This document shows, piece by piece, positions 26,683 to 36,769 of a stretch of DNA of 64,000 nucleotides. Both the position numbers and the translations under genes were made by a program. Source of the DNA: Cohnella luojiensis (GTDB lineage Bacteria > Bacillota > Bacilli > Paenibacillales > Paenibacillaceae); assembly GCF_004564235.1 (NCBI RefSeq), contig NZ_SOMN01000026.1, forward strand, positions 1-64,000. The letters are read 5' to 3'. The notes beneath the pieces were generated by a model. That model was not told the origin of the DNA. It did not search any database and saw only the letters and a program-made list of their open reading frames with translations. The first letter of the stretch is position 1, and the number at the start of each line of letters is the position of its first letter.

Positions 26683-29600
26683 TTAGCGCTCGACAGACTC
26701 CATCACGAATGCTTCGATGATATCGCCCTGTCTAAGGTCATTGAATTTGTCCAACGTAATACCGCATTCATAGCCTTCCGAAACTTCCTTCGCGTCATCC
26801 TTAAAACGTTTGAGGGAATCGATCTTGCCCGTGTAGACAACGATTCCTGCGCGAGTTAGGCGAGCTTCGGAATTGCGGGCGATTTTGCCGTCGGTAATCA
26901 TGCAACCGGCAATCGTACCGACCTTAGTAACTTTGAACGTCTCGCGAACTTCCGCATGTCCGGTAATTCTTTCCTTGAATATCGGATCGAGCATACCTTT
27001 CATCGCGTATTCGATCTCTTCGATCACTTTGTAGATGATCGAGTGCAGACGAACGTCGACTTTCTCTTGCTCCGCGATTCCTTGCGCGCGCGGCTCCGGA
27101 CGAACGTTGAAGCCTACGACGATCGCCGAGGAAGCAGACGCCAGAAGGATATCGGATTCGGTAATCCCGCCTACGCCGCTGTAAATCGTTCTAACGCGCA
27201 CGCCTTCGATCTCGATTTTCTCGAGCGAGCCTTTGAGTGCTTCAAGCGAACCTTGAACGTCGGCTTTAAGGATAACGTTAAGCTCCTTCATGTCGCCTTC
27301 TTTGATTTTGCTGAACAGATCTTCCAGCGTAACCGTTTGGTTTGCTTTAACTTGCGATTGCCGGGTCTTGATCGAACGCTTGTCGGCGATTTCGCGCGCT
27401 TTGCGCTCGTCTTCGAACACCATAAACGGATCTCCCGCTTGCGGCACTTCCGTCAAACCCGTAATTTCCACCGGCGTCGATGGGCCCGCTTCTTTAATGC
27501 GGCGACCGCGATCGTTCGTCATGGCGCGAATACGTCCGAAGCAGTCGCCCGCTACGAATGCGTCGCCCACTTTAAGCGTACCGTTCTGCACGAGAATCCT
27601 TGCAACCGGTCCTTTACCTTTGTCGAGCTCGGCTTCCAAGACCGTACCGCGCGCCCGTTTGTCAGGATTTGCTTTATAATCGTTGACTTCGGCGACGAGT
27701 AGAATCATCTCCAGAAGGCCATCCAAGTTGATGCGCTGTTTGGCGGACAATTCTACGAAGATCGTGTCTCCGCCCCACTCTTCTTGCACGAGGCCGTACT
27801 CCGTCAATTCCTGTTTTACTTTATCCGGATTCGCGCCCGGTTTATCGATTTTGTTAACCGCAACGATAATCGGCACGTTAGCCGCTTTCGCGTGAGCGAT
27901 CGCTTCTACGGTTTGAGGCATGACGCCGTCATCCGCCGCGACGACGAGTATCGTAATATCCGTAACTTGAGCTCCACGGGCACGCATCGTCGTGAACGCT
28001 TCATGACCCGGTGTATCCAAGAAGGAAATTTTCTTGCCGTTGATTTCAACTTGATAAGCCCCGATATGCTGCGTGATACCGCCGGCTTCGCCGCTTGCGA
28101 CTTTCGTCTCGCGGATCGCGTCGAGAAGCGTTGTTTTACCGTGATCGACGTGACCCATGATCGTAACGACCGGCGGACGGGAAATCAAAGCATCCGGATC
28201 GTCGTTTTCTTCGATTGTCTCGAATTGAGTATCCTCGACCGCGATTTTCACTTCGGACTCTACGCCGTATTCCCCAACGACGAGAAGGACGGTATCCAAA
28301 TCAAGATCCTGGTTGATCGTAGCCATAACGCCCATCATCAAGAGCTTCTTGATCACTTCCGAAGCGTCCTTGTGCAACAATTTCGCCAACTCGCCTACGG
28401 TCATGTTACCGCGAACGATAACTTTCTTCGGCGTGTTGTCGATTTTCTCGCGCGGAGGTTGATTGCTCTTGCGAGCGTTCTTGCCGCCTTTGCCTTTTGG
28501 ACCTCTGAAGTTGCCGCCTCTGCTGTCATCAAACCGACTGTTGCTATCTTTACGCTTACCGGCAGCTCCTGTGCCGCCTGGTCCGCGATTGAAATCACTA
28601 TCGGTACGTCCTTTTTCGCCAGGACGCCCGCCGCGCGCGCCCGCTGCCGATGCTGCCGGACTGCGTCCTGCGCCCACGCCTTGACCCGGACGGCTAGGTG
28701 CCGCGCTGCTCGCGCCGCCAAATCCGCCGCCGCCTTGCGGACGTGCTCCGCCGCTGCTATATCCGCCGCCTTGGCCTTGCGGACGGCTTCCGCCGCCGCT
28801 GCTATATCCTCCGCCTTGGCCTTGCGGACGGCTTCCGCCGCCGCTGCTATATCCTCCGCCTTGGCCTTGCGGACGGCTTCCGCCGCCGCTGCTATATCCT
28901 CCGCCTTGGCCTTGCGGACGACTTCCGCCGCCGCTGCTATATCCTCCGCCTTGGCCTTGCGGACGGCTTCCGCCGCCGCTGCTATATCCTCCGCCTTGGC
29001 CTTGCGGACGGCTTCCGCCGCCGCTGCTATATCCGCCGCCCTGGCCTTGCGGACGGCTTCCGCCGCCGCTGCTATATCCGCCGCCCTGACCTTGCGGACG
29101 CGCTCCGCCGCCGCTGCTATATCCGCCGCCTTGGCCTTGCGGACGTGCTCCGCCGCCGCTGCTATATCCGCCTTGGCCCTGAGGACGATTGCCGCCTTCA
29201 CGTTGGCTATATCCGCCTTGACCTTGCGGTCGATTGCCTCCTTGGCCTTGCGGGCGATTGCCGCCTTCGCGTTGGTTATAACCGCCTTGACCTTGCGGAC
29301 GAGGCGCTTGACCTTGCGATGGTGCAGGTGCAGACGTTGATGGCGCCGGTGCGGAATTAACCGTTGGCGCAGGAGTCTGCGCCGGAGCCGTTTCCGACGG
29401 CGTCGAAGCAGCCGATGTTTGTGCTGCTTGAGGAGCCGGTGCTTGCGCCGCAGGACGCGATTGCTGCTGAGCTCCCTGGCTAGGCGCGCCGGAAGAAGCC
29501 TGCGCACCCGGACGACGGTCGCCCGCCGCCGGTGCCGGCTTGGAAGCTTGGGCCATTTTCGCGGCCGCATTCGCTTTAATATCGCGGAAGAACTTCTCAA

Positions 29601-29763
29601 CCGCTCCGGTCATTCCGTTTTCCATAACGCTCATGTGGTTGTTGACCGGCATATTCATTCTTTTCAATATCGTAATAACCTCTTTACTGCTCATGTTGAG
29701 CTGCTTGGCATATTCATAAACCCTTAATTTATCCTTGTTATCCGTACTATCTTGTTTACTCAA
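26683..29763 (-). CDS. infB: Translation initiation factor IF-2 with a long Gly-rich repeat region
   Basis: 1026 residues, long for the family because of its N-terminal region. Residues 10-60 are the IF2_N domain; about 70-400 are low complexity, including ten tandem [19 protein letters not shown] units at roughly 188-343. The second IF2_N domain is near 450, the G domain starts near 536 ([25 protein letters not shown]), and domains II-IV follow. It brings fMet-tRNA to the 30S subunit. It starts with TTG inside the last codons of ylxQ (8-nt overlap) behind GGAGGTGG. The low-complexity part keeps the reading frame fully open. Confidence 0.96.
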   Translation of the reverse strand: MSKQDSTDNKDKLRVYEYAKQLNMSSKEVITILKRMNMPVNNHMSVMENGMTGAVEKFFRDIKANAAAKMAQASKPAPAAGDRRPGAQASSGAPSQGAQQQSRPAAQAPAPQAAQTSAASTPSETAPAQTPAPTVNSAPAPSTSAPAPSQGQAPRPQGQGGYNQREGGNRPQGQGGNRPQGQGGYSQREGGNRPQGQGGYSSGGGARPQGQGGGYSSGGGARPQGQGGGYSSGGGSRPQGQGGGYSSGGGSRPQGQGGGYSSGGGSRPQGQGGGYSSGGGSRPQGQGGGYSSGGGSRPQGQGGGYSSGGGSRPQGQGGGYSSGGGSRPQGQGGGYSSGGARPQGGGGFGGASSAAPSRPGQGVGAGRSPAASAAGARGGRPGEKGRTDSDFNRGPGGTGAAGKRKDSNSRFDDSRGGNFRGPKGKGGKNARKSNQPPREKIDNTPKKVIVRGNMTVGELAKLLHKDASEVIKKLLMMGVMATINQDLDLDTVLLVVGEYGVESEVKIAVEDTQFETIEENDDPDALISRPPVVTIMGHVDHGKTTLLDAIRETKVASGEAGGITQHIGAYQVEINGKKISFLDTPGHEAFTTMRARGAQVTDITILVVAADDGVMPQTVEAIAHAKAANVPIIVAVNKIDKPGANPDKVKQELTEYGLVQEEWGGDTIFVELSAKQRINLDGLLEMILLVAEVNDYKANPDKRARGTVLEAELDKGKGPVARILVQNGTLKVGDAFVAGDCFGRIRAMTNDRGRRIKEAGPSTPVEITGLTEVPQAGDPFMVFEDERKAREIADKRSIKTRQSQVKANQTVTLEDLFSKIKEGDMKELNVILKADVQGSLEALKGSLEKIEIEGVRVRTIYSGVGGITESDILLASASSAIVVGFNVRPEPRAQGIAEQEKVDVRLHSIIYKVIEEIEYAMKGMLDPIFKERITGHAEVRETFKVTKVGTIAGCMITDGKIARNSEARLTRAGIVVYTGKIDSLKRFKDDAKEVSEGYECGITLDKFNDLRQGDIIEAFVMESVER
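28735..29190 (-). repeat. Tandem 45-bp repeat inside infB, ten copies
   Basis: The plus-strand marker gctatatcc recurs every 45 bases at 28756, 28801, 28846, 28891, 28936, 28981, 29026, 29071, 29116 and 29161. The unit encodes 15 residues, [15 protein letters not shown], with Ala for Ser in some outer copies and a shortened copy at the 3' end. Inner copies are nearly identical in DNA, suggesting recent expansion or gene conversion. Shorter RPQGQGG units continue upstream to about 29310. Confidence 0.95.
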
Positions 29764-30088
29764 TATTCTCCACCTCCGAATGATGACCCCAACCGACGGC
29801 TAGCATGTCGGCAAAGCCCCGATCCGTTACCGCGAATAACACGCGCTCGGGCTTGCCTACGGCAGATCCCAGTTCGAATCGGGTAAAACCGATTAACAAT
29901 GGAACGTTATAACTATTGCATTTATCTTTAATCTTCTTGGTCGTATTAACCGAAGCATCGGCGGCTAGCAACACAAGCTTGGCTTCGCCCGCTCTTACCG
30001 CCTTAAGCACGACTTCTTCTCCGCTGATCAGCTTGCCCGCTCTTGTCGCCAAGCCTAGCCGGGACAATACCTTATTCCCTGTCGTCAT
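29756..30088 (-). CDS. ylxQ: L7Ae/L30e-family K-turn-binding protein YlxQ
   Basis: 110 residues from ATG 30088 ([25 protein letters not shown]). The L7Ae/L30e fold is shown by [19 protein letters not shown]. Members bind kink-turn RNA; the cellular target of YlxQ is not settled. The start lies 17 nt inside the end of ylxR, so a longer in-frame extension to 30130 is read from ylxR coding DNA and is unlikely. It sits in the nusA-infB operon as in other Firmicutes. Confidence 0.87.
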   Translation of the reverse strand: MTTGNKVLSRLGLATRAGKLISGEEVVLKAVRAGEAKLVLLAADASVNTTKKIKDKCNSYNVPLLIGFTRFELGSAVGKPERVLFAVTDRGFADMLAVGWGHHSEVENIE

Positions 30089-30392
30089 CGTCGCCCTCAA
30101 GCTCCTTGCCGGCCTGAAACTCTCCTTCAACCTGAATGAAGTCGGCTTCCAGACGATCGTATATATCCGCGCCGACCGGCGTTTTCAAAGCACGCTCGAA
30201 CGCCTTCGACTTCTTCGCCAGCTTGAAGCAAGCGACTTTGCCGCATAGATAGGCTCCGCGTCCGGGCTTCTTGCCGGTCAGATCGATTTGAATTTCCCCT
30301 TGCGGAGAACGAACGATTCGAATCAGTTCCTTCTTGGGCATCATTTCCTGACAGGCGACGCATTTGCGTTGCGGTATCTTTCTCGGTCTCAA
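30072..30392 (-). CDS. ylxR: YlxR (DUF448) RNA-binding protein
   Basis: 106 residues. The DUF448 signature is RKCVACQEMMPKKELIRIV near the N-terminus and GRGAYLCGKVACFKLA in the middle. In Firmicutes YlxR proteins (also called RnpM) bind the RNase P RNA and alter its activity. The C-terminal 15 residues are acidic (EGDDDDRE) and overlap ylxQ. It lies 11 nt after nusA. Confidence 0.88.
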   Translation of the reverse strand: MRPRKIPQRKCVACQEMMPKKELIRIVRSPQGEIQIDLTGKKPGRGAYLCGKVACFKLAKKSKAFERALKTPVGADIYDRLEADFIQVEGEFQAGKELEGDDDDRE

Positions 30393-30403
30393 GGCAATCC
30401 CCC

Positions 30404-31501
30404 TCAGTCGATGGATACGCTGTCCTGATGCATCGTCGTTCCGGTCGATTTCGGACGTCCATACTCCTGCTCGGCCTGCGTTTCGCTCTTAATATCGATT
30501 TTCCACCCCGTAAGCTTCGCGGCTAAACGAGCGTTCTGTCCTTTTATTCCAATCGCAAGAGAAAGCTGGTAATCCGGCACGATTACGCGCGCCATCTTCT
30601 CGGCTTCGAATACGATGACCTCAAGTACCTTCGACGGACTTAATGCGTTAGCCACGTACTCATCGATCGACTCGGACCATCTGACGATGTCGATCTTCTC
30701 GCCTTTAAGCTCCGTCACGATAGACTGTACCCGAATTCCGCGTTGTCCGACGCATGAACCGACCGGATCCACTTCCTCGTTGCGCGAATGGACGGCAATC
30801 TTGGAACGGAATCCCGCTTCGCGGGCGACCGAACGAATTTCGACCGTACCGTCGAATATTTCCGGCACTTCCAATTCGAACAAACGTTTCAACAGCCCCG
30901 GATGAGTACGCGATAAAATAATTTGCGGGCCTTTGCTCGTATTCTCGACCTTCGTTATGAAGGACTTGACTCGATCGCCCTGTTTGAACTTGTCCGTCGG
31001 CATCAACTCCGTTAACGGCAATGCCGCTTCCACTTTGCCGAGGTCAACGTATAAATTGCGCAAATCCATCCGTTGCACGATACCGGTAACGATATCTTGC
31101 TCCTTATCTACGAAAGCATGATAAATGAGTCCGCGTTCTGCTTCGCGAATCCGTTGCGTGACGACTTGTTTAGCCGTTTGGGCGGCAATTCTACCGAAAT
31201 CCCTTGGCGTAACTTCAATCTCGGCAATATCGTCAAGCTGATAATGCGGGTTCATAGCCCTAGATGCTTCCATTGAAATCTCCAGACGCGGATCAAGCAC
31301 TTCTTCCACGATCGTCTTACGAGCGTACACTTTAATTTGCCCCGTCGTCCGGTTGATGTCGACCCGAACGTTCTGAGCTGTATTAAAGTTACGCTTGTAG
31401 CTGGAGATAAGTGCCGCTTCGATAGCTTCGATCAGGACGTCCTTGCTAATGCCCTTCTCGCGCTCGATTTCGGTCAGCGCTTCGATGAACTCCATGCTCA
31501 T
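30404..31501 (-). CDS. nusA: Transcription termination/antitermination protein NusA
   Basis: 365 residues from ATG 31501 ([17 protein letters not shown]). The N-terminal RNAP-binding domain covers about 1-125, S1 about 135-200 ([20 protein letters not shown]), KH1 has [19 protein letters not shown] and KH2 has [15 protein letters not shown]. It stimulates pausing and intrinsic termination. A second ATG at 31495 also follows AGGAGG. It lacks the C-terminal acidic repeats of enterobacteria, as expected for Firmicutes. A leader hairpin ahead of rimP may allow autoregulation. Confidence 0.96.
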   Translation of the reverse strand: MSMEFIEALTEIEREKGISKDVLIEAIEAALISSYKRNFNTAQNVRVDINRTTGQIKVYARKTIVEEVLDPRLEISMEASRAMNPHYQLDDIAEIEVTPRDFGRIAAQTAKQVVTQRIREAERGLIYHAFVDKEQDIVTGIVQRMDLRNLYVDLGKVEAALPLTELMPTDKFKQGDRVKSFITKVENTSKGPQIILSRTHPGLLKRLFELEVPEIFDGTVEIRSVAREAGFRSKIAVHSRNEEVDPVGSCVGQRGIRVQSIVTELKGEKIDIVRWSESIDEYVANALSPSKVLEVIVFEAEKMARVIVPDYQLSLAIGIKGQNARLAAKLTGWKIDIKSETQAEQEYGRPKSTGTTMHQDSVSID

Positions 31502-31577
31502 GTTTTGATAATTCCTCCTATTTGTGCGATCAATGTGCAACGAAGGCGTTGCGATCTTTCGTCACTTATAAATGATA

Positions 31578-32039
31578 CTAGAAAACAATGGCCAACCGTG
31601 CGGAGGCCACTTTATCGTAAGGGATGGCATGTTTGCGGCGTCCGATCATTACGATCAAGGTCGATCCGTCGAACCCGTCCAGCCGTCCTTCAAACTCTTT
31701 GGCTCCGTTAATCTGTTCATAGGTCGTAACGAACACATGCTTGCCTACCGCTTTCGCTACGTCCTCCGCCTTTTTAAGCGGCCTTTCGGCGCCGGGCGAA
31801 CTAACTTCGAGGAAATACGCTTCTTCGATCGGATCCAGCTCATCCAGCTTTGCGCTAATGAATTCGGATGCGCGGCCGCAATCCTCGATCTCGATGCCGC
31901 CTTCCTTGTCCACGTAAATACGCAAAAAGTAGTTGCTGCCTTCCTTCACGTATTCGACGTCCACTAGCGTAAGCCCGTTCTCCTCCAAGTAGGAGGTCGC
32001 GAAGCTTTCCACGATGGACTTGATTTGCGGTGAATTCAA
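31578..32039 (-). CDS. rimP: Ribosome maturation factor RimP
   Basis: 153 residues, two-domain RimP (DVEYVKEGSNYFLRIYVDKEG; EVSSPGAERPLK). It helps early 30S assembly with S12. It starts with TTG, eight bases after GGGAGGT, and is the first gene of the nusA-infB operon. The C-terminal SH3-like domain ends VASARLAIVF. Confidence 0.94.
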   Translation of the reverse strand: MNSPQIKSIVESFATSYLEENGLTLVDVEYVKEGSNYFLRIYVDKEGGIEIEDCGRASEFISAKLDELDPIEEAYFLEVSSPGAERPLKKAEDVAKAVGKHVFVTTYEQINGAKEFEGRLDGFDGSTLIVMIGRRKHAIPYDKVASARLAIVF

Positions 32040-32104
32040 AATGGTTTACCTCCCGATGCTCCAAATGGATTCCTGCAGTCTTCGTAACCGTAAAGATCCG
32101 CAGA

Positions 32105-32135
32105 CAAAACGGAAAGAGTGGGTTTCCCCACTCTT
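32105..32135 (-). promoter_or_regulatory. rimP-nusA leader hairpin, candidate NusA-dependent attenuator
   Basis: On the minus strand AAGAGTGGG, loop GAAA, CCCACTCTT (32114-32135) is followed by TTCCGTTTTG, a broken U-tract. The hairpin lies downstream of the promoter at 32171-32200, so it is in the operon leader and not merely the polC terminator. NusA-dependent termination in this leader is reported for B. subtilis; the function here is inferred. Confidence 0.5.
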
Positions 32136-32170
32136 CTGCAGACAGTGATATCCACATGATTACCAAAATT

Positions 32171-32200
32171 AATATAACATAACCTTAAAGCGGCTGGCAA
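32171..32200 (-). promoter_or_regulatory. Sigma-A promoter for the rimP-nusA-infB operon
   Basis: TTGCCA (32195-32200), an 18-bp spacer and TATATT (32171-32176), with TGT before the -10 giving an extended -10. It lies between the polC stop and the leader hairpin. Confidence 0.6.
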
Positions 32201-32233
32201 CCACAAGTTTCCTGTGCCGCCGCTCTCTCGCAC

Positions 32234-35200
32234 CTAGAACAGCATGAGTTGGTTGGATTCCGGCAACCCTCGGAAAGCGCCTAAACCGGTCAATACTTCG
32301 ACGATCGTCTTGCTCGCTTTCGACCGCTGCTGGAAGTCCTCGATCGAGAGGAAATCCCCGTCATCCCGCGATGCGGCGATGTTGCGGGCCGCGTTCTCGC
32401 CTACCCCCGGGATCGCTCCGAACGGCGGAATCAGGCTGTCCCCGTCAATAATGAAGCGGGTAGCTTCCGAACGGTAAAGGTCGACGGATTTGAACTTCAT
32501 GCCTCTCGCCGTCATCTCAAGGCCCATCTCCAGAATGGAGATCATGTTCTTCTCCTTCGTCGTTGCTTGGAAGCCTTTTCCTTCGATTTCGAGCAACATT
32601 TTCAAGATCGCGTCATAGCCTTGGCAGAACAGTTCCACATCGAAGTCGGCTGCGCGAACGGAATAGTACGTCGCATAATATTGAATCGGATAATATAACT
32701 TGAAAAAGGCCGTCCTAACCGCGGAGATGACGTATGCGGCGGCATGGGCTTTCGGGAACATGTACTCGATGCGCAGACAGGAATCGATGTACCACTGCGG
32801 AACCTTGCATCGCTTCATTTCTTCGATCCATTCCGGAGTGAGCCCTTTTCCTTTCCGCACGCTTTCCGTGATTTTGAACGCCAGGGAAGCGTCCATTCCC
32901 GCTTTATAAATAAGAAATAACATAATATCGTCCCGGCATCCGATAACCGTCTTGATCGTGCACGTATTGTTCTTGATCAGCTCTTGCGCATTGCCGAGCC
33001 ATACGCCCGTTCCGTGGGACAATCCCGAAATCTGCAGGAGATCGGCGAAGGAGGACGGCTTCGTTTCCTCAAGCATTTGCCTGACGAACCTTGTTCCCAT
33101 CTCCGGGACGCCGAACGTCGCGACCGGCGACCGGATTTGCTGCGGGGAGACGCCGAGCGCTTCCACGGAGTTGAACATGCTCATGACCTTAGGATCGTTC
33201 ATCGGTATCGTCGTCGGATCGACGCCCGTCAAATCCTGCAGCATCCGCATCATCGTCGGATCGTCGTGACCTAGAATATCGAGCTTCAGCAAGTTCGCGT
33301 CGAAAGCATGGTAATCGAAATGGGTCGTTTTCCATTCCGAGTTCTTATCGTCCGCGGGGAATTGCACCGGCGTGATGTCTTCCACTTCCATATAATCCGG
33401 AACGACGACGATGCCGCCGGGATGCTGACCGGTGCTGCGCTTGACGCCCGTGCAACCGGCCGCCAGCCGGTTTAATTCCGCGCCGCGCCACGATTTGCCG
33501 TGTTCTTCCTCGTATTTCTTCGTGTACCCGAACGCCGTTTTCTCCGCTACCGTACCGATCGTGCCCGCGCGGAAAACGCTTTTCTCGCTGAAAAGAATCT
33601 TCGTGTAGTTGTGGGCATGCGGCTGATATTCTCCGGAAAAGTTCAAGTCGATATCGGGAACCTTATCGCCTTTGAAGCCGAGGAACGTCTCGAACGGAAT
33701 GTCCTGTCCTTCGCCGCGCATGATCGTGCCGCAATGAGGACATGTCTTGTCCGGCAAATCGAAGCCGCTCGGGACGCTGCCGTCAAGGAACCATTCGCTG
33801 TGCTTGCAGTCGCTATTCTTGCATAGGTAATGCGCCGGCAGCGGATTTACCTCGGAGATGCCCAAGAACGTGGCGACGACCGATGATCCTACGGAACCCC
33901 GGGATCCGACGAGGTAGCCGTCTTGGTTCGATTTCTTCACGAGCCGCTCGGATATCAGATAGTTGGCGGAGAAGCCGTACTTGATGATCGGTACGAGTTC
34001 TTTCTCCAACCGGGCGGTTACGACTTCCGGAAGCTCGTCGCCGTACATGCTTCTCGCCGTTGCGTAACAGGTTTCGCGGATCTCGTCGTCAGCCCCTTCG
34101 ATAATCGGCGTGAACAGCTCGTCCGGGAAAAGCTTGATTTCCTCGAAACGGTCCGCCAGCTCGGACGTGTTCTTCACGACGACTTCGTGCGCTTTCTCGG
34201 CTTCAAGAAACTGGAAAGCCTCCAACATCTCCGCGGTCGTCCGGAAATGCGCGTCCGGCTTGCGTTGGTCCTTCAGCGGACTGAAGCCCGTGATGCCGTG
34301 AATCGTAATGTCGCGGAAGATTTTCTCCCTCGGCAGCAAATAATGGACGTTACCCGTCGCGATCACGGGTTTGGTCAGCTTTTCTCCGATTCTGACGATT
34401 TTCCGCAGAGCTTCCTCGAGCGCGGCTCTGCTTGCGACCAGTCCTTTATCGAGCAAATGCATGTAGAAGTCGATGGGTTGAACTTCCAGCACGTCGTAGA
34501 ACGCCGCGACCTCTTCGGCTTCCTCTTGCGATTTGTTCAACGCCGTCTCGAACAGTTCGCCTTTCTCGCAGCCCGAAATGACGAGCAAACCTTCTCTATA
34601 TTCGATCAGCTTGCTCTTCGGGATGCAAGCCACGCGATTCATGTACTCGGTATGAGACAGGGAGATAAGCTTGTACAAATTCTTCTTGCCGATCGCGTTT
34701 AAGGCGTAAATGCCGCAATGGAACGGCCTTGTCGTTTTCCAACTGTTGTCGTTCACTTCATTCAGCGCTTGAAGCTCATTCACGCCTAACGCCAGTGCAT
34801 CCTTAAGCAGTCCATTAAGAATGCCGCCTAGTGCGATCGTATCATCGATGGCCCTATGGTGACTTTCCAACGCTACTTTATACAGATCGGCCAACGTATT
34901 CAAACGATGATTCTTCATCTTCGGATATAGGAACCGGGCGAGCTCGAGCGTATCCAGCGCCGGGTTCTTAAGAGGCGGCAGCCCGTGTTGCTTGCACGCT
35001 TCCTGCATAAAGCCGATATCGAACCGGGCGTTATGCGCGACGAGGATGGCATCGCCGATGAATGCGATGAATTCCTTCAGCTTAGGTTCCAGCTCCGGCG
35101 CATCCGCGACCATGTCGTCCGTGATGTTCGTCAATTGCTGTATGTTGAAAGGAATCGGTTCATGAGGATTAATGAACGTTTCGAATCGTCCCGTCTCTTG

Positions 35201-36550
35201 GCCGTTCACCATCTTGATTCCCGCAAGCTCGATGATCTTGTTGTTCGTCACCGAGAGCCCGGTCGTCTCGATATCGAATACGACGTATTCGGCATCGGTT
35301 AAGCTCTGCTCCCGCGGCTGAATGACCATCGGAACGGCATCGTTGACCACGTTCGCTTCCACGCCGAACATTACTTTGATGCCATGCTTCTTGCCCGCTT
35401 TCGCCGCATCCGGAAAACATTGAACGTTAGCGTGGTCGGTAACCGCGATCGCCTTATGCCCCCACTTGGCTGCCGTCTTGACGTAAACGTCGATCGGGGT
35501 GACCGCGTCCATCGTGCTCATCGTCGTATGTAGATGGAACTCGACCCGCTTCTCCTCGGCCGTATCTTTAGGCTCCGGCGGTGCCATGATCTCGCGAATG
35601 TCGCTCGGGAACATGACTAACTCAGGCGGATTGAGGAATCTGTCATATTCGATTTTTCCGCGCATTTTTACCCATTTACCGTTAGCAAGCAAGCCGAGCA
35701 TCTTAATGTCTTCTTTGTTTTTACCGAAGATCTTAACGGACAAAGAATCCGTAAAATCGGTGATATAACATTGGAAAAGCGTGCTTCCCGTCCTAAGCTC
35801 TTTCGTTTCCAATCCGAAAATAACGCCCTGAACGGTGACCTTCTTCTCTTCTTCGCGGATTTCCTGGATCGGCATGGCGGCATCCTTAATCTCGTACCCA
35901 TGCTGCAGCACCTGAGGAGCCTCCCCCTCTTCGACCTGGGTTTCCTCTCTGGCGCTGGCCATCAGCTGTTCGATCGCATCGCGATTTTCCTGCTCGATTT
36001 TCTGCGTGAATTCCGTATACGTCTCCGGCCTCGATTCGCCGACGGCAAGCTTTACCCGGCAGGTCCGCAGAAATCTTTCCTCGAAAAACCGAGCGGCTTG
36101 AACGTCGATCTCTTTCTTTCGGGCTAGTTCCAAGTTCGTTTCGTTGAGAAGGGTGATCGTTAGAAGATCCCCGTCCACGGCTAAATCCGCTTTGGCCAAC
36201 CAACCGTTCACCGACGCGATTTCCCGCTGCATGAAGTCTACGAACACGGACCAATACTCTTGCACGATATTTTCCGTCGTTACGGCTTGTCCGTAATTGA
36301 AGATTTTCTTGATTTCAGCGATATGTCCAAGCTTCGCCTTAACGCGTTCCGTAAACCCGACGTATATGGATTTCGGGAGCAAAGCATCCTTGCCGATATA
36401 TAAAGTCCACTCTTTGCGGGTACGGTTGATTTCCACTTTCTCGATATGCCCGTCCCGAAAATGCTGCCCTAGCCATTCGGTCGGCAGCTCCGCCTGCTGC
36501 AGCAGTACCTCGAACCGCTTGCGTTTATCTTCCGTCGGCTGCATTCCCAC
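32234..36550 (-). CDS. polC: DNA polymerase III alpha subunit, PolC type
   Basis: 1438 residues, the normal length. In order: N-terminal domain, OB fold (about 235-310), PHP domain split by the exonuclease (VEFHLHTTMSTMDAVT near 340; VFDIETTGLSVTNNK near 425), a zinc site with CKNSDC and CPHCG, and the palm with PDIDLNFSGEYQ (catalytic aspartates). It is the essential replicative polymerase of low-GC Gram-positives. GTG at 36550 and ATG at 36544 are both possible starts. It has its own promoter and is followed by the rimP promoter. Confidence 0.97.
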   Translation of the reverse strand: MGMQPTEDKRKRFEVLLQQAELPTEWLGQHFRDGHIEKVEINRTRKEWTLYIGKDALLPKSIYVGFTERVKAKLGHIAEIKKIFNYGQAVTTENIVQEYWSVFVDFMQREIASVNGWLAKADLAVDGDLLTITLLNETNLELARKKEIDVQAARFFEERFLRTCRVKLAVGESRPETYTEFTQKIEQENRDAIEQLMASAREETQVEEGEAPQVLQHGYEIKDAAMPIQEIREEEKKVTVQGVIFGLETKELRTGSTLFQCYITDFTDSLSVKIFGKNKEDIKMLGLLANGKWVKMRGKIEYDRFLNPPELVMFPSDIREIMAPPEPKDTAEEKRVEFHLHTTMSTMDAVTPIDVYVKTAAKWGHKAIAVTDHANVQCFPDAAKAGKKHGIKVMFGVEANVVNDAVPMVIQPREQSLTDAEYVVFDIETTGLSVTNNKIIELAGIKMVNGQETGRFETFINPHEPIPFNIQQLTNITDDMVADAPELEPKLKEFIAFIGDAILVAHNARFDIGFMQEACKQHGLPPLKNPALDTLELARFLYPKMKNHRLNTLADLYKVALESHHRAIDDTIALGGILNGLLKDALALGVNELQALNEVNDNSWKTTRPFHCGIYALNAIGKKNLYKLISLSHTEYMNRVACIPKSKLIEYREGLLVISGCEKGELFETALNKSQEEAEEVAAFYDVLEVQPIDFYMHLLDKGLVASRAALEEALRKIVRIGEKLTKPVIATGNVHYLLPREKIFRDITIHGITGFSPLKDQRKPDAHFRTTAEMLEAFQFLEAEKAHEVVVKNTSELADRFEEIKLFPDELFTPIIEGADDEIRETCYATARSMYGDELPEVVTARLEKELVPIIKYGFSANYLISERLVKKSNQDGYLVGSRGSVGSSVVATFLGISEVNPLPAHYLCKNSDCKHSEWFLDGSVPSGFDLPDKTCPHCGTIMRGEGQDIPFETFLGFKGDKVPDIDLNFSGEYQPHAHNYTKILFSEKSVFRAGTIGTVAEKTAFGYTKKYEEEHGKSWRGAELNRLAAGCTGVKRSTGQHPGGIVVVPDYMEVEDITPVQFPADDKNSEWKTTHFDYHAFDANLLKLDILGHDDPTMMRMLQDLTGVDPTTIPMNDPKVMSMFNSVEALGVSPQQIRSPVATFGVPEMGTRFVRQMLEETKPSSFADLLQISGLSHGTGVWLGNAQELIKNNTCTIKTVIGCRDDIMLFLIYKAGMDASLAFKITESVRKGKGLTPEWIEEMKRCKVPQWYIDSCLRIEYMFPKAHAAAYVISAVRTAFFKLYYPIQYYATYYSVRAADFDVELFCQGYDAILKMLLEIEGKGFQATTKEKNMISILEMGLEMTARGMKFKSVDLYRSEATRFIIDGDSLIPPFGAIPGVGENAARNIAASRDDGDFLSIEDFQQRSKASKTIVEVLTGLGAFRGLPESNQLMLF

Positions 36551-36666
36551 GTTCCTCTCCTGTCCCGCTACCCCGTAAATATAAAAGCTTCCGTGAAAAG
36601 GGCCGGATGCGAAAATCCGCAGCCGTAGACCGTCTTCAATCAGAAGCTAACTTTGCGTCTTCTATC

Positions 36667-36695
36667 ATTCTACCTGAACGACAACGAGCCATCAA
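36667..36695 (-). promoter_or_regulatory. Sigma-A promoter for polC
   Basis: TTGATG (36690-36695) and TAGAAT (36667-36672) are 17 bp apart on the minus strand, just downstream of the proS terminator. The leader would be about 110 nt and includes a small CGGAT/ATCCG hairpin. Confidence 0.55.
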
Positions 36696-36708
36696 TAGAG
36701 CATCCGAT

Positions 36709-36749
36709 AAAAAAAGCCGTAAACGGATGCGATATCCGCCTGCGGCTTT
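36709..36749 (-). terminator. Intrinsic terminator after proS
   Basis: The stem AAAGCCG...CGGCTTT with an inner GCGGAT/ATCCG pairing is followed by seven T on the minus strand. It begins 20 nt past the proS stop. Confidence 0.85.
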
Positions 36750-36769
36750 CCCTATCGAAATCTTGTTTT

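Noticed and set aside
28735..29190. A regular 45-bp repeat that could be taken for a CRISPR array.
   Set aside because: The units are directly tandem with no unique spacers, are in frame within IF-2, and no cas genes are present.
27784..29340. A 518-codon plus-strand open frame opposite infB, with many Ala/Ser repeats.
   Set aside because: It is a by-product of the GC-rich 45-bp repeats and codon pattern of infB on the other strand; it lacks a sensible ribosome-binding site and any known domain.
28401..29600. A second minus-strand open frame in another phase of infB, rich in Ala, Lys and Arg.
   Set aside because: It is a frame-shifted reading of the infB repeats. The infB frame carries conserved IF-2 domains on both sides and is intact.
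32114..32135. The hairpin as simply the polC terminator.
   Set aside because: It lies downstream of a good promoter for rimP, so it is in the rimP leader; it may end polC transcripts too, but its position favours leader control.
33923..34702. A 259-codon plus-strand open frame opposite polC.
   Set aside because: It is the complement of a conserved essential gene, with no domain, ribosome-binding site or neighbour in support.
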